The position numbers were made by a program, and so were the translations under genes. 64,000 nucleotides of DNA from Limnohabitans sp. WS1 (lineage in GTDB: Bacteria > Pseudomonadota > Gammaproteobacteria > Burkholderiales > Burkholderiaceae_C). Where the stretch lies: contig NZ_NERU01000001.1 in the NCBI RefSeq assembly GCF_003063265.1, forward strand, positions 682,001 through 746,000, in the 5' to 3' direction. Under the pieces are notes generated by a model that made no database searches, was not told the DNA's origin, and saw only the letters and a list, made by a program, of their open reading frames with translations. This document shows, piece after piece, positions 8,453 to 17,078 of the stretch. Position 1 is the first letter of the stretch. Every line of letters starts with the position of its first letter.

Positions 8453-9457
8453 ATGAATACTGTGACCGACAAAAAGCCCCGACTGACCACCTCGGCCATG
8501 ATCGCTTCGATCGCGAGTGATGGTCAGCGGGTGCAGGCAGCCCCCTTTGGCAAGGCACTGGTTGCCTATGCAGTTGATCATCCTGAAGTGGTCGGGATGA
8601 CGGCAGACTTGGCCAAATACACCGACCTGCACTTGTTTGCACAGGCCTACCCTGAACGCTTTTTTCAGATGGGCATGGCCGAGCAGCTGCTCATGGGCGC
8701 TGCGGGTGGCATGGCCAAGACGGGATTGGTGCCATTTGCCACGACTTATGCAGTGTTTGGCACGCGCCGCGCATATGACTTTATTCACCAAGTGATTGCC
8801 GAAGAAAACCTGAATGTGAAGATTTGCTGCGCCTTGCCCGGACTGACCACCGGCTATGGCCCCAGCCATCAAGCCACGGAGGATCTCGCCATGATGCGTG
8901 CCATTCCTGGCATGACCATCGTGGACCCTTGCGATGCGCTGGACATTGAACAGGCTGTGCCGCAAATTGCCGAGCACCAAGGACCGGTCTACATGCGTCT
9001 GTTGCGTGGCAATGTGCCGATGGTTCTGGACGAATACAACTACAAGTTTGAATTGGGCAAAGCCAAGATGCTACGCGAGGGCTCGGATGTCTTGGTGATC
9101 TCCAGCGGCTTCATGACGATGCGCACACTCGAAGTTGCCAAGCAACTCGAGGCGGAAAAGGTGAATGTGGCAGTCATGCATTGCCCGACTATCAAGCCCT
9201 TGGATGAAGCTGCCATCATTGGCGAAGTGCGCAAGCCGGGTCGTCTTGTGGTGGTGGCCGAGAACCACTCCATCGTGGGAGGCTTGGGCGAGGCGGTGGC
9301 CAGTTTGCTGATGCGTGAAAGAGTGATACCTGCCAAATTTCGAATCTTGGCTCTGCCCGACGCTTTCTTGGATGCAGGCGCTTTGCCAACCTTGCATGAC
9401 CGGTATGGTATTTCGGCTGAAAAAATGAACAGCAGAATCAAGGCGTGGTTAGCCTGA
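8453..9457 (+). CDS. Transketolase, C-terminal (pyrimidine-binding plus C-terminal domain) subunit
   Basis: A 334-residue protein covering the second and third transketolase domains. The catalytic glutamate that activates the ThDP aminopyrimidine is E77 in MGMAEQ, followed by PFATTYAVFGTRRAYD and TTGYGPSHQATEDLA. The start at 8453 is ten bases after the N-subunit stop; an in-frame start at 8384 would overlap it and lacks homology. The two subunits should form the heteromeric ketol-transfer enzyme. Similar split enzymes occur in branched-tetrose/pentose (for example apulose phosphate) catabolism, which is one possibility here. Confidence 0.9.
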   Translation: MNTVTDKKPRLTTSAMIASIASDGQRVQAAPFGKALVAYAVDHPEVVGMTADLAKYTDLHLFAQAYPERFFQMGMAEQLLMGAAGGMAKTGLVPFATTYAVFGTRRAYDFIHQVIAEENLNVKICCALPGLTTGYGPSHQATEDLAMMRAIPGMTIVDPCDALDIEQAVPQIAEHQGPVYMRLLRGNVPMVLDEYNYKFELGKAKMLREGSDVLVISSGFMTMRTLEVAKQLEAEKVNVAVMHCPTIKPLDEAAIIGEVRKPGRLVVVAENHSIVGGLGEAVASLLMRERVIPAKFRILALPDAFLDAGALPTLHDRYGISAEKMNSRIKAWLA

Positions 9458-9610
9458 TCGTCTCGGTCTCATGATCGAAAACATTTGCTGCTTTTAGCCC
9501 ATAGCTGAAGTTCAGCTTGCGACGATCGATGACTGCAATCGCTGCAAGTGGGTCATTCAGCCCAAAGCCAAAGTAGGTGGATAAAAAGTACAAGGCTCAA
9601 TGCGCCACGC

Positions 9611-10513
9611 CTACAAGGTTGAATGATCGAGCTTCAGCAGTGGCTCGGGCGTCTTGTGAGAACCGAACGTCCGGGCATAGGCGCAGCTGAACTCTGCACC
9701 CACCAACAAGATCTGGGCTGAAAAGTAGACCCACAACAGCACCACCACGAGCGAGCCGGCCGCGCCGAAACCCGACGCCACACCGCTGCGGCCGATGTAG
9801 GCGCCCATCAGGAACTTGCCGCCCGTGAACAGCAAGGCCGCGATCAAAGCGCCGAGCCAGACATCGGAGACCCGCACACGCTGGCGAGGCATGACCTTGT
9901 AGATCAGGCCGAACATGGTGGCCACGAGCAGGAAGCCACCGATCGCATTGCCCGCCTGCACAACACCCTGCCAGCCGCCGAAGAAGGGGTCGAGGCTTCG
10001 GCCCATGGCCGCGAACATGGCACTGGTGACCAGCGACACGATGAGCAAAAACCCCAAGGCGAGGATCATGCCGAATGCCATCAAACGGGCCTGAACGAGC
10101 GTGAGCCAGCCGCTCTTGCGCAAGCGTTCCGGCACACCCCAGATGCGGTCGAGCGCATCTTGCAGTTCGGCAAACACCGTGGTGGCACCGACGAACAGCA
10201 ACACCAAGCCCACAGCGGTCGCCGTCAGGCCCTCGGTGGGTTCGCGCACGCTGCTCAACAGGCCCTGAACGGCATCCGCACCGACATCACCCATGAGGTC
10301 CTTCAGCTGCGCCTGGATCTCACCGCGAGCGGCGTCCTCACCGAACACCAGACCGGCCACCGACACCACGATCAGCAGCAGCGGTGCCAACGAAAACAGG
10401 GTGTAGTAGGCCAATGCAGCCCCCATGCTCGGCACATAGTCGTTAAGCCAGGCGTTGGCAACCTGTTTGAACAATCCCCACCACGCCTTGATTGGGATGT
10501 TCGTTTGGGACAT
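9611..10513 (-). CDS. YihY/virulence factor BrkB family inner-membrane protein
   Basis: A 300-residue membrane protein with about six transmembrane helices. The N-terminal signature SMGAALAYYTLFSLAPLLL, the middle TVFAELQDALDRIW and the C-terminal LLWVYFSAQILLVGAEF are classical for the YihY/BrkB family. The family is widespread; it was once called ribonuclease BN in error, and its function remains poorly defined (envelope or transport roles have been suggested). It converges on the transketolase genes and stands alone with no obvious operon partner. Confidence 0.9.
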   Translation of the reverse strand: MSQTNIPIKAWWGLFKQVANAWLNDYVPSMGAALAYYTLFSLAPLLLIVVSVAGLVFGEDAARGEIQAQLKDLMGDVGADAVQGLLSSVREPTEGLTATAVGLVLLFVGATTVFAELQDALDRIWGVPERLRKSGWLTLVQARLMAFGMILALGFLLIVSLVTSAMFAAMGRSLDPFFGGWQGVVQAGNAIGGFLLVATMFGLIYKVMPRQRVRVSDVWLGALIAALLFTGGKFLMGAYIGRSGVASGFGAAGSLVVVLLWVYFSAQILLVGAEFSCAYARTFGSHKTPEPLLKLDHSTL

Positions 10514-10811
10514 TCACACTCCAATGAGCAAAGGGTGAGTCAAGTTAGCGCCCAAACTGCCCGCGGTCTGTTCGCTGTCCAACCCACGGGTTCGCGCGGG
10601 TGGTGGCACCGCCTGCACGCTGGATGTCATGGCTCTGGCGGATCGCGTAACCGGTTTGAGGAAGATGTGAAGATGTGGGGTCATCTTGGGAATAGGTCAA
10701 CGGCGGCTGCAGGCCTGAATCAGTTAGCCACCCTAATTGGGGTGCCGTCAATTTTTTAGGGTCGGCTTGAGGCTGGTAGCGGTCATTCACAGGTCGAAGC
10801 CAATGAAACGC
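10514..10811. other. Gene-poor stretch between YihY and AraC genes
   Basis: About 300 bp without a convincing gene. Short frames here show no domain, ribosome-binding site or coding-like composition. A small hairpin (CACCC, five-base loop, GGGGTG) lies near 10731-10746 with a T-run about ten bases later on the plus strand; it is too far for a textbook terminator. The segment next to 10513 should contain the yihY promoter. Confidence 0.4.
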
Positions 10812-11846
10812 TCAATTGCGCCTGTAAACACTGCAAGGCTGACCCGTCCAGCGTTTGAATGCTCGCTGAAAAGTGGGACTGTCACTGAAACCCAGCTCGC
10901 TGGCCAGTTGCACCAGGGACACGTTGGATGACGACAACCTTGAGATCGCCAAGTCGCGTCGCAGATCATCCTTGAGCCATTGCAGGGAAGTGTGCTCCGC
11001 CGTCAGGTGGCGCTGGAGGCTGGAGGAAGAGGTGTGCAGTTTGTCGGCCACTTCTTCCAGAGTCAGCCATCGGGGGTAACTGCTCATCAGGCAGTTGCGC
11101 ACTTTCTGCCCGGTGTGGCCAAAATGGCGGGGGGGCGAAATGATTTGGGTGTAGGCATCGGTGAGGAAGGTGCGCAGCGCAGGCTCGTCCCTGCTCACAG
11201 GGGTCTGCAGTTCCGTTATTCCAAACCAGAAACCGAAAGCGTCTTGCTGATAACGCCGAGTGGCTGGAAAAATGAACTGGTACATCTCGTGGTGACCGGG
11301 GTCGGCGTAGGCGAAATCGAAGTGCCGGATCGGCAAGGGCGAATTCAAAAGCCATGCTGACAGACGCCAAAGGACACGCACCATGGTCTCTTGCGCAAAA
11401 ACTGGGATGTCTCGGGCCGGGTTGGCTGGTGCCATGTGCAAGCCCGCTTCTTGATGGTTCACTTGCAAGGAGAAAACAATGTCGTCTTGCAGTAGGTTAA
11501 GCGCCGAGCTCATGCGTTTGAGCGCACGCCGAAGGTCTGGCGCAGACAGGCCCTCGCGCGCGGTCAACGCGAAGCTGCCCGGCTTGAAAGGCCGGGAGAA
11601 CAGGCCCAGGCATTCGTCTTTCAAGTCGTGCATCAATGCATAAAAAAGCGCTGCGTACTGGATGGGGGTAACCCCACGGTCGCCGGGGGTCCGTAGGGCT
11701 TTGGGGTCAATCCCGACCTGACGTAAATAGCCATCCAGATCGACATCCTTGCCTTCGAGGCCTGAAAGCAAGCCGAACACAAAGACAGGGGCAATATAGG
11801 CCCCCGGGTTTTCCCGGGGTTGTGTGAAGTTGAGGTCTTTTGCCAT
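10812..11846 (-). CDS. AraC-family transcriptional regulator with Arabinose_bd-type sensor domain
   Basis: A 344-residue regulator. The N-terminal ~220 residues resemble the ligand-binding domain of OruR/ArgR-like AraC proteins (GYLRQVGIDP..., then LFSRPFKPGSFALTAREG and the HFDFAYADP segment). The C-terminal ~100 residues form the double helix-turn-helix: LTLEEVADKLHTSSSSLQRHL, then SLVQLASELGFSDSPTFQRAFKRWTG. It is divergent from the thiolase gene with 111 bp between them, so it is the likely activator of the acyl-CoA catabolic cluster at 11958-26162. The inducer is unknown, perhaps an acyl-CoA or free acid substrate. Confidence 0.9.
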   Translation of the reverse strand: MAKDLNFTQPRENPGAYIAPVFVFGLLSGLEGKDVDLDGYLRQVGIDPKALRTPGDRGVTPIQYAALFYALMHDLKDECLGLFSRPFKPGSFALTAREGLSAPDLRRALKRMSSALNLLQDDIVFSLQVNHQEAGLHMAPANPARDIPVFAQETMVRVLWRLSAWLLNSPLPIRHFDFAYADPGHHEMYQFIFPATRRYQQDAFGFWFGITELQTPVSRDEPALRTFLTDAYTQIISPPRHFGHTGQKVRNCLMSSYPRWLTLEEVADKLHTSSSSLQRHLTAEHTSLQWLKDDLRRDLAISRLSSSNVSLVQLASELGFSDSPTFQRAFKRWTGQPCSVYRRN

Positions 11847-11957
11847 TGTCTTGAGGTGACAAGCTATCGCGATGAGGTACTGCTGAGTCTAGCATTTGAG
11901 CCATGCGAGCGGGCAGAAAAAGTCGGCTTGAAATCCATCAAGTGCAAAGGACTGGGC
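11847..11957. promoter_or_regulatory. Divergent promoter region, AraC regulator / catabolic cluster
   Basis: The 111 bp between the two divergent start codons must hold the promoters for the AraC gene and for the plus-strand cluster, assuming the thiolase starts at 11958. I see no strong palindrome or perfect sigma-70 boxes. Activator-dependent promoters often lack a good -35 box, which fits control by the adjacent AraC protein. Confidence 0.4.
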
Positions 11958-13148
11958 ATGAAAAATGTGGTGTGCGTAGCAGGGGTCGGCATGGTGCCGT
12001 TCACCAAGCCCGGGGCCAGTGAGCCCTACCCCCAAATGGCCTCCAAGGCTGTCAAAGCCGCTCTGGCCGATGCGGGTCTGGACTACGCCAAAGTCCAGCA
12101 AGCTTATGTGGGCTATGTGTATGGCGACTCCACCGCCGGGCAGCGCGCCCTGTACGAAGTGGGCATGACGGGCATCCCCGTCGTCAACGTGAACAACAAC
12201 TGCTCCACCGGTTCCACTGCGCTGTTTCTGGCGCGTCAGGCGGTGATGAGTGGCGCGGCCGACTGCGTGCTGGCGCTGGGTTTTGAGCAAATGAACCCAG
12301 GTGCCTTGGGTACGGTCTTTGCTGACCGGCCCAGCCCCTTCGAACACTTTGACGATGCCACGCAGATCCTGGTTGGCCGTAGCGAAATTCCTCTGGCGCT
12401 GCGTTATTTCGGCGGCGCAGGTCTGGCCCACATGGAAGAGTTTGGCACGCCCATGAGCACATTCGCCAAGATCCGCGCCAAGGCCAGCCGCCATGCGTCC
12501 AACAATCCCCTGGCGCTGTTTCGCACAGTGGTCACCGAAGAAGAGGTGATGAACGCCCCGGTGATGTGGCCCGGTGTCATGACGCGACTGATGGCCTGCC
12601 CGCCCACCTGTGGCGCAGCAGCTGCCATCGTGTGTTCGGAAACCTTTGCCCGCCAGCATGGCCTGAGCACGGCCGTGCGCATTCGGGCTCAGGCCATGAC
12701 CACCGACACGCCCGTCACTTTCGAGGCCCGCGACATGCGGGAAGTGGTGGGCTCCAGCATGGCCAAGGCCTGTGCCGATCAGGTCTATGCAGAAGCGGGC
12801 ATCGGCCCTCAGGATATTCAAGTGGTCGAGCTGCATGACTGCTTTGCCCACAACGAATTGCTCAGCTATGAGGCGCTGGGCTTGTGCGAGCGCGGTGGTG
12901 CCCAGAAGTTCGTCGAAGACGGAGACAACACCTACGGCGGCAAGTTCGTGACCAACCCTTCTGGTGGCTTGCTGTCCAAAGGCCACCCGCTGGGGGCCAC
13001 GGGGCTGGCGCAATGCACGGAACTGGTTCAGCAACTGCGCGGCCATGCCGACAAACGGCAGGTCGAAGGCGCTCGCATCGCCCTGCAACACAACCTGGGT
13101 TTGGGGGGCGCCTGTGTGGTCACCCTTTATGAAAGGACTTCCGCATGA
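11958..13148 (+). CDS. SCP-x-type thiolase / lipid-transfer thiolase-fold protein
   Basis: A 396-residue thiolase-superfamily protein of the sterol-carrier-x/Ltp type. The nucleophilic cysteine is C82 in NNCSTGS; HDCFAHNE and GHPLGATG are the two catalytic His-containing blocks typical of this subfamily. It probably cleaves a beta-ketoacyl-CoA, or catalyses a retro-aldol step as Ltp2-like enzymes do in steroid side-chain breakdown. The start at 11958 gives the family N-terminus; a frame from 11820 adds 46 unrelated residues in the promoter region. Its stop overlaps the start of the first MaoC gene by 4 bp. Confidence 0.88.
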   Translation: MKNVVCVAGVGMVPFTKPGASEPYPQMASKAVKAALADAGLDYAKVQQAYVGYVYGDSTAGQRALYEVGMTGIPVVNVNNNCSTGSTALFLARQAVMSGAADCVLALGFEQMNPGALGTVFADRPSPFEHFDDATQILVGRSEIPLALRYFGGAGLAHMEEFGTPMSTFAKIRAKASRHASNNPLALFRTVVTEEEVMNAPVMWPGVMTRLMACPPTCGAAAAIVCSETFARQHGLSTAVRIRAQAMTTDTPVTFEARDMREVVGSSMAKACADQVYAEAGIGPQDIQVVELHDCFAHNELLSYEALGLCERGGAQKFVEDGDNTYGGKFVTNPSGGLLSKGHPLGATGLAQCTELVQQLRGHADKRQVEGARIALQHNLGLGGACVVTLYERTSA

Positions 13149-13585
13149 TCGACAAGAAATTCATCGGCTACCAGCTCAAGCCGTCCAGCCTGTACATGGA
13201 CCGCACACGCCTGCAGTTCTTTGCCAAAGCGATTGGCGAACAAGACCCGGTGTACACCGATCCGGCTGCGGCCCAGGCGGCAGGTTACCCCGATCTGCCC
13301 GCACCGCCCACCTTCATGTTTGCAGCCGAGCTCGACAGCGGCGCGAACGACCAGCTTTTGATGGATCTGGACATTCCCCTGACCAAGCTGCTGCACGGTG
13401 AGCAATCGTTTCGTTACTTCAAGCCGGTGTGTGCGGGCGACACGGTGAATGTCCAGTCGACCATCACCGACATTTACGACAAAAAAGGCGGGAAGCTGGA
13501 GTTTGTTGTCAAGGATTCGCGTGCAACCAACCAGAAGGACGAACTCGTGGCCCAGATGCGAACGGTTTTGGTCGTGCGTCATTGA
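13145..13585 (+). CDS. MaoC/FAS1-like dehydratase-fold protein, probable non-catalytic partner
   Basis: A 146-residue hot-dog fold protein resembling the N-terminal MaoC-like (FAS1-like dehydratase) domain. The region that carries Asp and His in active hydratases reads EQDPVYTD, so the His is missing. The C-terminal block HGEQSFRYFKPVCAGDTV is well conserved. In heteromeric hydratases such as ChsH1/ChsH2 one subunit lacks catalytic residues and the other supplies them. The next gene encodes an intact MaoC protein, so a heterodimeric enoyl-CoA hydratase is likely. ATGA overlap with the thiolase gene. Confidence 0.82.
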   Translation: MIDKKFIGYQLKPSSLYMDRTRLQFFAKAIGEQDPVYTDPAAAQAAGYPDLPAPPTFMFAAELDSGANDQLLMDLDIPLTKLLHGEQSFRYFKPVCAGDTVNVQSTITDIYDKKGGKLEFVVKDSRATNQKDELVAQMRTVLVVRH

Positions 13586-13602
13586 AACAAGAGGGAAAAA
13601 AC

Positions 13603-14010
13603 ATGCCATCCAACATTCGCGTGGGCGACCAGCTGCCCGCATTGCAACTCGGACCGGTCAACCGCACCACATTGGCGCTGTTTGGCGGGGCCTCGGGCGA
13701 CCACAACCCCATCCACATCGACATCGACTTTGCCCGTCGTGCGGGCATGCCCGATGTGTTTGCGCAAGGCATGCTGGGCATGGCCTGGCTGGGGCGGCTG
13801 ATCACGCAGTGGATTCCCCAAGGGCAGTTGCGCCAATACGACGCAAGGTTCGCGGGCATCACCCATTTGGGCAACACCATCACCTGCACGGGAGAAGTGG
13901 TGGAACTGATGGAGCTCGATGGCGAGGCCTGTGCCCGCATCGCATTGACTTCGTCCAACCAGTTTGGACAAAACAAGATCATGGGCGAGGCCATTGTGGC
14001 CCTGGCCTGA
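13603..14010 (+). CDS. MaoC-like (R)-specific enoyl-CoA hydratase, catalytic subunit
   Basis: A 135-residue hot-dog protein with the hydratase signature GDHNPIHIDIDFARRAG, whose Asp and His are the catalytic pair of MaoC/PhaJ enzymes, and the following FAQGMLGMAWLGRL. The start at 13603 follows GAGGGAAAAAAC; a longer in-frame ORF from 13429 overlaps the previous gene and is discarded. It should hydrate an enoyl-CoA to a 3-hydroxyacyl-CoA, probably together with the preceding partner, before oxidation by the SDR encoded next and cleavage by the thiolase-like protein. Confidence 0.88.
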   Translation: MPSNIRVGDQLPALQLGPVNRTTLALFGGASGDHNPIHIDIDFARRAGMPDVFAQGMLGMAWLGRLITQWIPQGQLRQYDARFAGITHLGNTITCTGEVVELMELDGEACARIALTSSNQFGQNKIMGEAIVALA

Positions 14011-14033
14011 AGAAAACAAAAGGAATATCAGTC

Positions 14034-14864
14034 ATGACCAAAAAACTCGAAGGCAAAGTTGCGCTCATCACCGGTTCGGGGCGTGGCATCGGCCGCTCGA
14101 TTGCACTCAAGCTGGCCGCTGAAGGCGCGCGCGTTGTCATCAATGATCTGGACGCAGCACCTGCTCAGGAAGTGGTGGATGAAATCCGCAAAGCTGGCGG
14201 TCAGGCCGTCGCCTGCGTGGGCAGCGTGACCGCACCTGATTTCGCCGAACGCTTTGTGGGCACTGCGGTCAGTGAATTCAAAGGCTTGGACATCATCGTC
14301 AACAACGCGGGCTACACCTGGGACAACGTGGTGCAGAAGATGACCGACGAGCAGTGGTACGCCATGATGGACGTGCATCTGACCGCGCCGTTTCGCATTC
14401 TGCGCGCCGCGCAACCGGTGATCCGTGCACTGTCCAAGCAAGAAAAAGACGCTGGTCAGACCGTGGTGCGCAAAGTGGTGAACATTTCTTCGGTCGCCGG
14501 TTTGTTTGGCAATGCCGGGCAAACCAATTATTCGACGGCCAAAGCCGGTATCACGGGCATGACGATGACGCTGGCCAAGGAGTGGGGCCGCATGAATGTC
14601 ACGGTCAACTGCGTGGCCTACGGCTTCATCAAGACCCGCCTGACCGTGAGCGCCGAAAGCGACTCGACCGCCAACATCGATGGCCGCGACATCAAGGTGG
14701 GGGTCAACCCCGACCTCATGGCCGCCATGGAGCGCATGATTCCGCTGGGGCGTGGGGGGTCGCCCGACGAAGCTGCTGGCGCGGTGTACCTGCTGTGCAT
14801 TCCCGAGTCCGACTACATCAGCGGCCAGACACTGATGTGCAGCGGTGGATTGACGGGGATCTGA
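14034..14864 (+). CDS. Short-chain dehydrogenase, probable 3-hydroxyacyl-CoA dehydrogenase
   Basis: A 276-residue SDR with TGSGRGIG (residues 12-19), NNAG, NISSVAG and the YSTAK catalytic motif; LMCSGG ends the protein. An insertion (DSTANIDGRDIKVG) before the last helix suggests a specialised substrate pocket. Position directly after two hydratase genes and before an acyl-CoA dehydrogenase points to oxidation of a 3-hydroxyacyl-CoA in beta-oxidation. A longer open frame from 13449 in the same phase runs through the MaoC gene and is spurious; AAGGAAT precedes the ATG at 14034. Confidence 0.88.
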   Translation: MTKKLEGKVALITGSGRGIGRSIALKLAAEGARVVINDLDAAPAQEVVDEIRKAGGQAVACVGSVTAPDFAERFVGTAVSEFKGLDIIVNNAGYTWDNVVQKMTDEQWYAMMDVHLTAPFRILRAAQPVIRALSKQEKDAGQTVVRKVVNISSVAGLFGNAGQTNYSTAKAGITGMTMTLAKEWGRMNVTVNCVAYGFIKTRLTVSAESDSTANIDGRDIKVGVNPDLMAAMERMIPLGRGGSPDEAAGAVYLLCIPESDYISGQTLMCSGGLTGI

Positions 14865-14868
14865 GGCC

Positions 14869-16026
14869 ATGAACATGCTGCCCCAGTTGCACCGCCACGC
14901 CTGGATGGATGCCGACATCGAGGCTTTCCGGGATCAGGCACGGCGCTACATCGAGCGCGAATTGGTGCCGCACATGGACGAGTGGCGTCGCCAGGGCTTC
15001 ATCCCGCGCGAGGTCTGGCGGCCCTTTGCCGAACTGGGTTTCCTGCTCCCCGAGCTGCCCGAGATCTACGGTGGTGCCGGGGCCAACCTGGCCTACCAAT
15101 TGGTGGTACAGGACGAGCTGGCCCGCGCTGAGGTGCCTGCCAACACGGCGGTGCACTCCATTGCCGTGCATTACATCCTGGACTACGGGACCGAGGCACA
15201 AAAGCAGCGCTGGCTGCCCAAGCTGGTCAGTGGCGAGCTGTTCGCTGGCATCGCCTTGACCGAGCCGGGCTGTGGTTCCGACCTGAAAGCGTTGCGCACC
15301 AAGGCGGTCAAGCAGGGCGATCAGTACGTGATCGACGGCGCCAAGACCTTCATCACGAACGGCTACATCGCCAACTTGCTGGTGGTGGCGGTGCGCACCG
15401 GAGGTGCGGGCAGTGGTGGTGTGTCTTTGATGGTTCTTGAGACCGAAAATTTGCCAGGCTTTCGGGTGGGCCGACGTCTGGAAAAACTGGGTCAACATGC
15501 CTCGGACACGGCCGAGCTGTTCTTTGATGGCGTTCGTGTCGATGCCGACCAACTGTTGGGCGAGCAAGAGGGCCTGGGCTTTCGCCAACTGATGAGCCAG
15601 CTGCCTTATGAACGCCTGTTGCTGGCCGTGCCTGCCGCTGCCGTGATTGAAAAAGCGCTGGAACTGACGGTGGACTACACGCGCAACCGCAAGGCTTTTG
15701 GGCAGAGCGTCTTTGACTTCCAAAACACGCGTTTCAAGCTGGCCGAGTGCGCCACGCTGGCCCACGTTGTGCGCAGCTTTGTGAACGACTGCGTGCAGCG
15801 CATGCTGGATGGCACCTTGGACAACGAAGCGGCCTACATGGCCAAGTGGTGGTGCACCGAGCAACAGGGCAAGGTGACGGACGAGTGCCTGCAGCTGTTT
15901 GGCGGCTACGGTTACATGGCCGAATACCCCATAGCCCGCCTGTACGCGGATGCACGCATCCAGCGCATTTACGGCGGCACCACCGAGATCATGAAAGACC
16001 TGATCGCCCGGAGGCTGGGTACATGA
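14869..16026 (+). CDS. Acyl-CoA dehydrogenase (long/branched-chain type)
   Basis: A 385-residue flavoprotein of normal length. The FAD/substrate block ALTEPGCGSDL and the C-terminal FGGYGYMAEYPIARLYADARI are standard. At the position where short/medium-chain enzymes have their catalytic Glu (IYEGT) it has IYGGT, while PYERLLLA contains E248 at the alternative position used by long-chain and isovaleryl-CoA dehydrogenases. This suggests oxidation of a bulky or branched acyl-CoA. Start 14869, five bases after the SDR stop; the stop overlaps the racemase start by 4 bp. Confidence 0.92.
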   Translation: MNMLPQLHRHAWMDADIEAFRDQARRYIERELVPHMDEWRRQGFIPREVWRPFAELGFLLPELPEIYGGAGANLAYQLVVQDELARAEVPANTAVHSIAVHYILDYGTEAQKQRWLPKLVSGELFAGIALTEPGCGSDLKALRTKAVKQGDQYVIDGAKTFITNGYIANLLVVAVRTGGAGSGGVSLMVLETENLPGFRVGRRLEKLGQHASDTAELFFDGVRVDADQLLGEQEGLGFRQLMSQLPYERLLLAVPAAAVIEKALELTVDYTRNRKAFGQSVFDFQNTRFKLAECATLAHVVRSFVNDCVQRMLDGTLDNEAAYMAKWWCTEQQGKVTDECLQLFGGYGYMAEYPIARLYADARIQRIYGGTTEIMKDLIARRLGT

Positions 16027-17078
16027 GCGCGCAGTTGAATGCCCCGCTGGTCGGTGTGCGCATCGTCGAGTTTGAAGGCATTGGGCCAGGCCCGCTGGCT
16101 GGACGCATGTTGGCTGGCCTGGGTGCCGAAGTTACCGTCATTGCCCGGCCACAGCAGGGGGTGGTCGCCGCGCAGTTGGCGGGCGGTGGCGACAACCCCA
16201 TGCATGACGGCAAGACGGTCGTTCGCATGGACCTGAAACAAGAGGCATCTCGCCTCGATGCGCTGGCCATGGTGGCACAGGCCGATGCGCTGATTGAGGG
16301 CAATCGCCCGGGCGTGATGGAGCGCTTGGGATTGGGGCCTGCCGAGTGCGCCCGCGTCAACCCACGCATTGTGTATGGCCGCATCACTGGATGGGGGCAA
16401 AGCGGACCTTTGTCGCAAGCGGCCGGACACGATTTGAACTATGTGGCGCTGACGGGTTTGTTGGCCTTGTCAGCGCACCGCGGTGAGCGGCCTGTGGTGC
16501 CGCCCACGGTGGTGGGTGATGCCAGTGGTGCGCTGGGCCTGGCGTTTGGCCTGGTCAGCGCGGTGCTGGCGGCCCGCACCACCGGTCAGGGCAGCGTGGT
16601 GGATGCCGCCATTGTGGACATCGTGGCCATGCTGGGCGGCCTTGCGCACTGGATCCATGACAGCGGCCAGCTCGGCACAGAAAAGCCCAGCGCTTTTCAC
16701 GATTCACCGTTTTACGATGTGTACCGCTGCGCCGATGGTGGCCACATCACTCTGGGGGCACTGGAGCCGCAGTTCTACGCACTGCTGATGAACAAGCTCG
16801 GTTTGTCGGACGTTCCGCTGGACAAGCAATACGACGTCAAGGACTGGCCCGTTTTGAAAGCCCGCATGACGGCCTTGTTTCTGACGCAGTCGCGACAGCA
16901 CTGGTGTGCGTTTTTGGAGGGCACCGACGCTTGCTTTGCTCCTGTCTTGTCTCTCGATGAAGCAGCCCTTCATCCGCACAACGTCGCTCGCAGCACACTG
17001 ACCCGGACCCCCTCGGGTGCGACACGCAGCCATGCCGCACCCCGGTTCACACCTTTGCCAGGAGTCACAAGCCCATGA
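16023..17078 (+). CDS. Alpha-methylacyl-CoA racemase (CaiB/BaiF family)
   Basis: A 351-residue family III CoA-transferase-fold protein. The residues that define alpha-methylacyl-CoA racemases are visible: H136 in AGHDLNY, D166 in VGDASG and E248 in GALEPQF, corresponding to the His/Asp/Glu set of the mycobacterial enzyme. It should interconvert 2-methylacyl-CoA epimers so that a stereospecific dehydrogenase can act. This strongly suggests that the cluster degrades a 2-methyl-branched (isoprenoid- or steroid-side-chain-like) acid. Start by ATGA overlap with the dehydrogenase; its own stop overlaps livG by 4 bp. Confidence 0.88.
   Translation: MSAQLNAPLVGVRIVEFEGIGPGPLAGRMLAGLGAEVTVIARPQQGVVAAQLAGGGDNPMHDGKTVVRMDLKQEASRLDALAMVAQADALIEGNRPGVMERLGLGPAECARVNPRIVYGRITGWGQSGPLSQAAGHDLNYVALTGLLALSAHRGERPVVPPTVVGDASGALGLAFGLVSAVLAARTTGQGSVVDAAIVDIVAMLGGLAHWIHDSGQLGTEKPSAFHDSPFYDVYRCADGGHITLGALEPQFYALLMNKLGLSDVPLDKQYDVKDWPVLKARMTALFLTQSRQHWCAFLEGTDACFAPVLSLDEAALHPHNVARSTLTRTPSGATRSHAAPRFTPLPGVTSP

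Noticed and set aside
9503..9517. Perfect palindrome AGCTGAA-G-TTCAGCT after the transketolase gene
   Set aside because: The one-base loop cannot form a normal terminator hairpin and no T-run follows; it could be a binding site, but nothing supports that.
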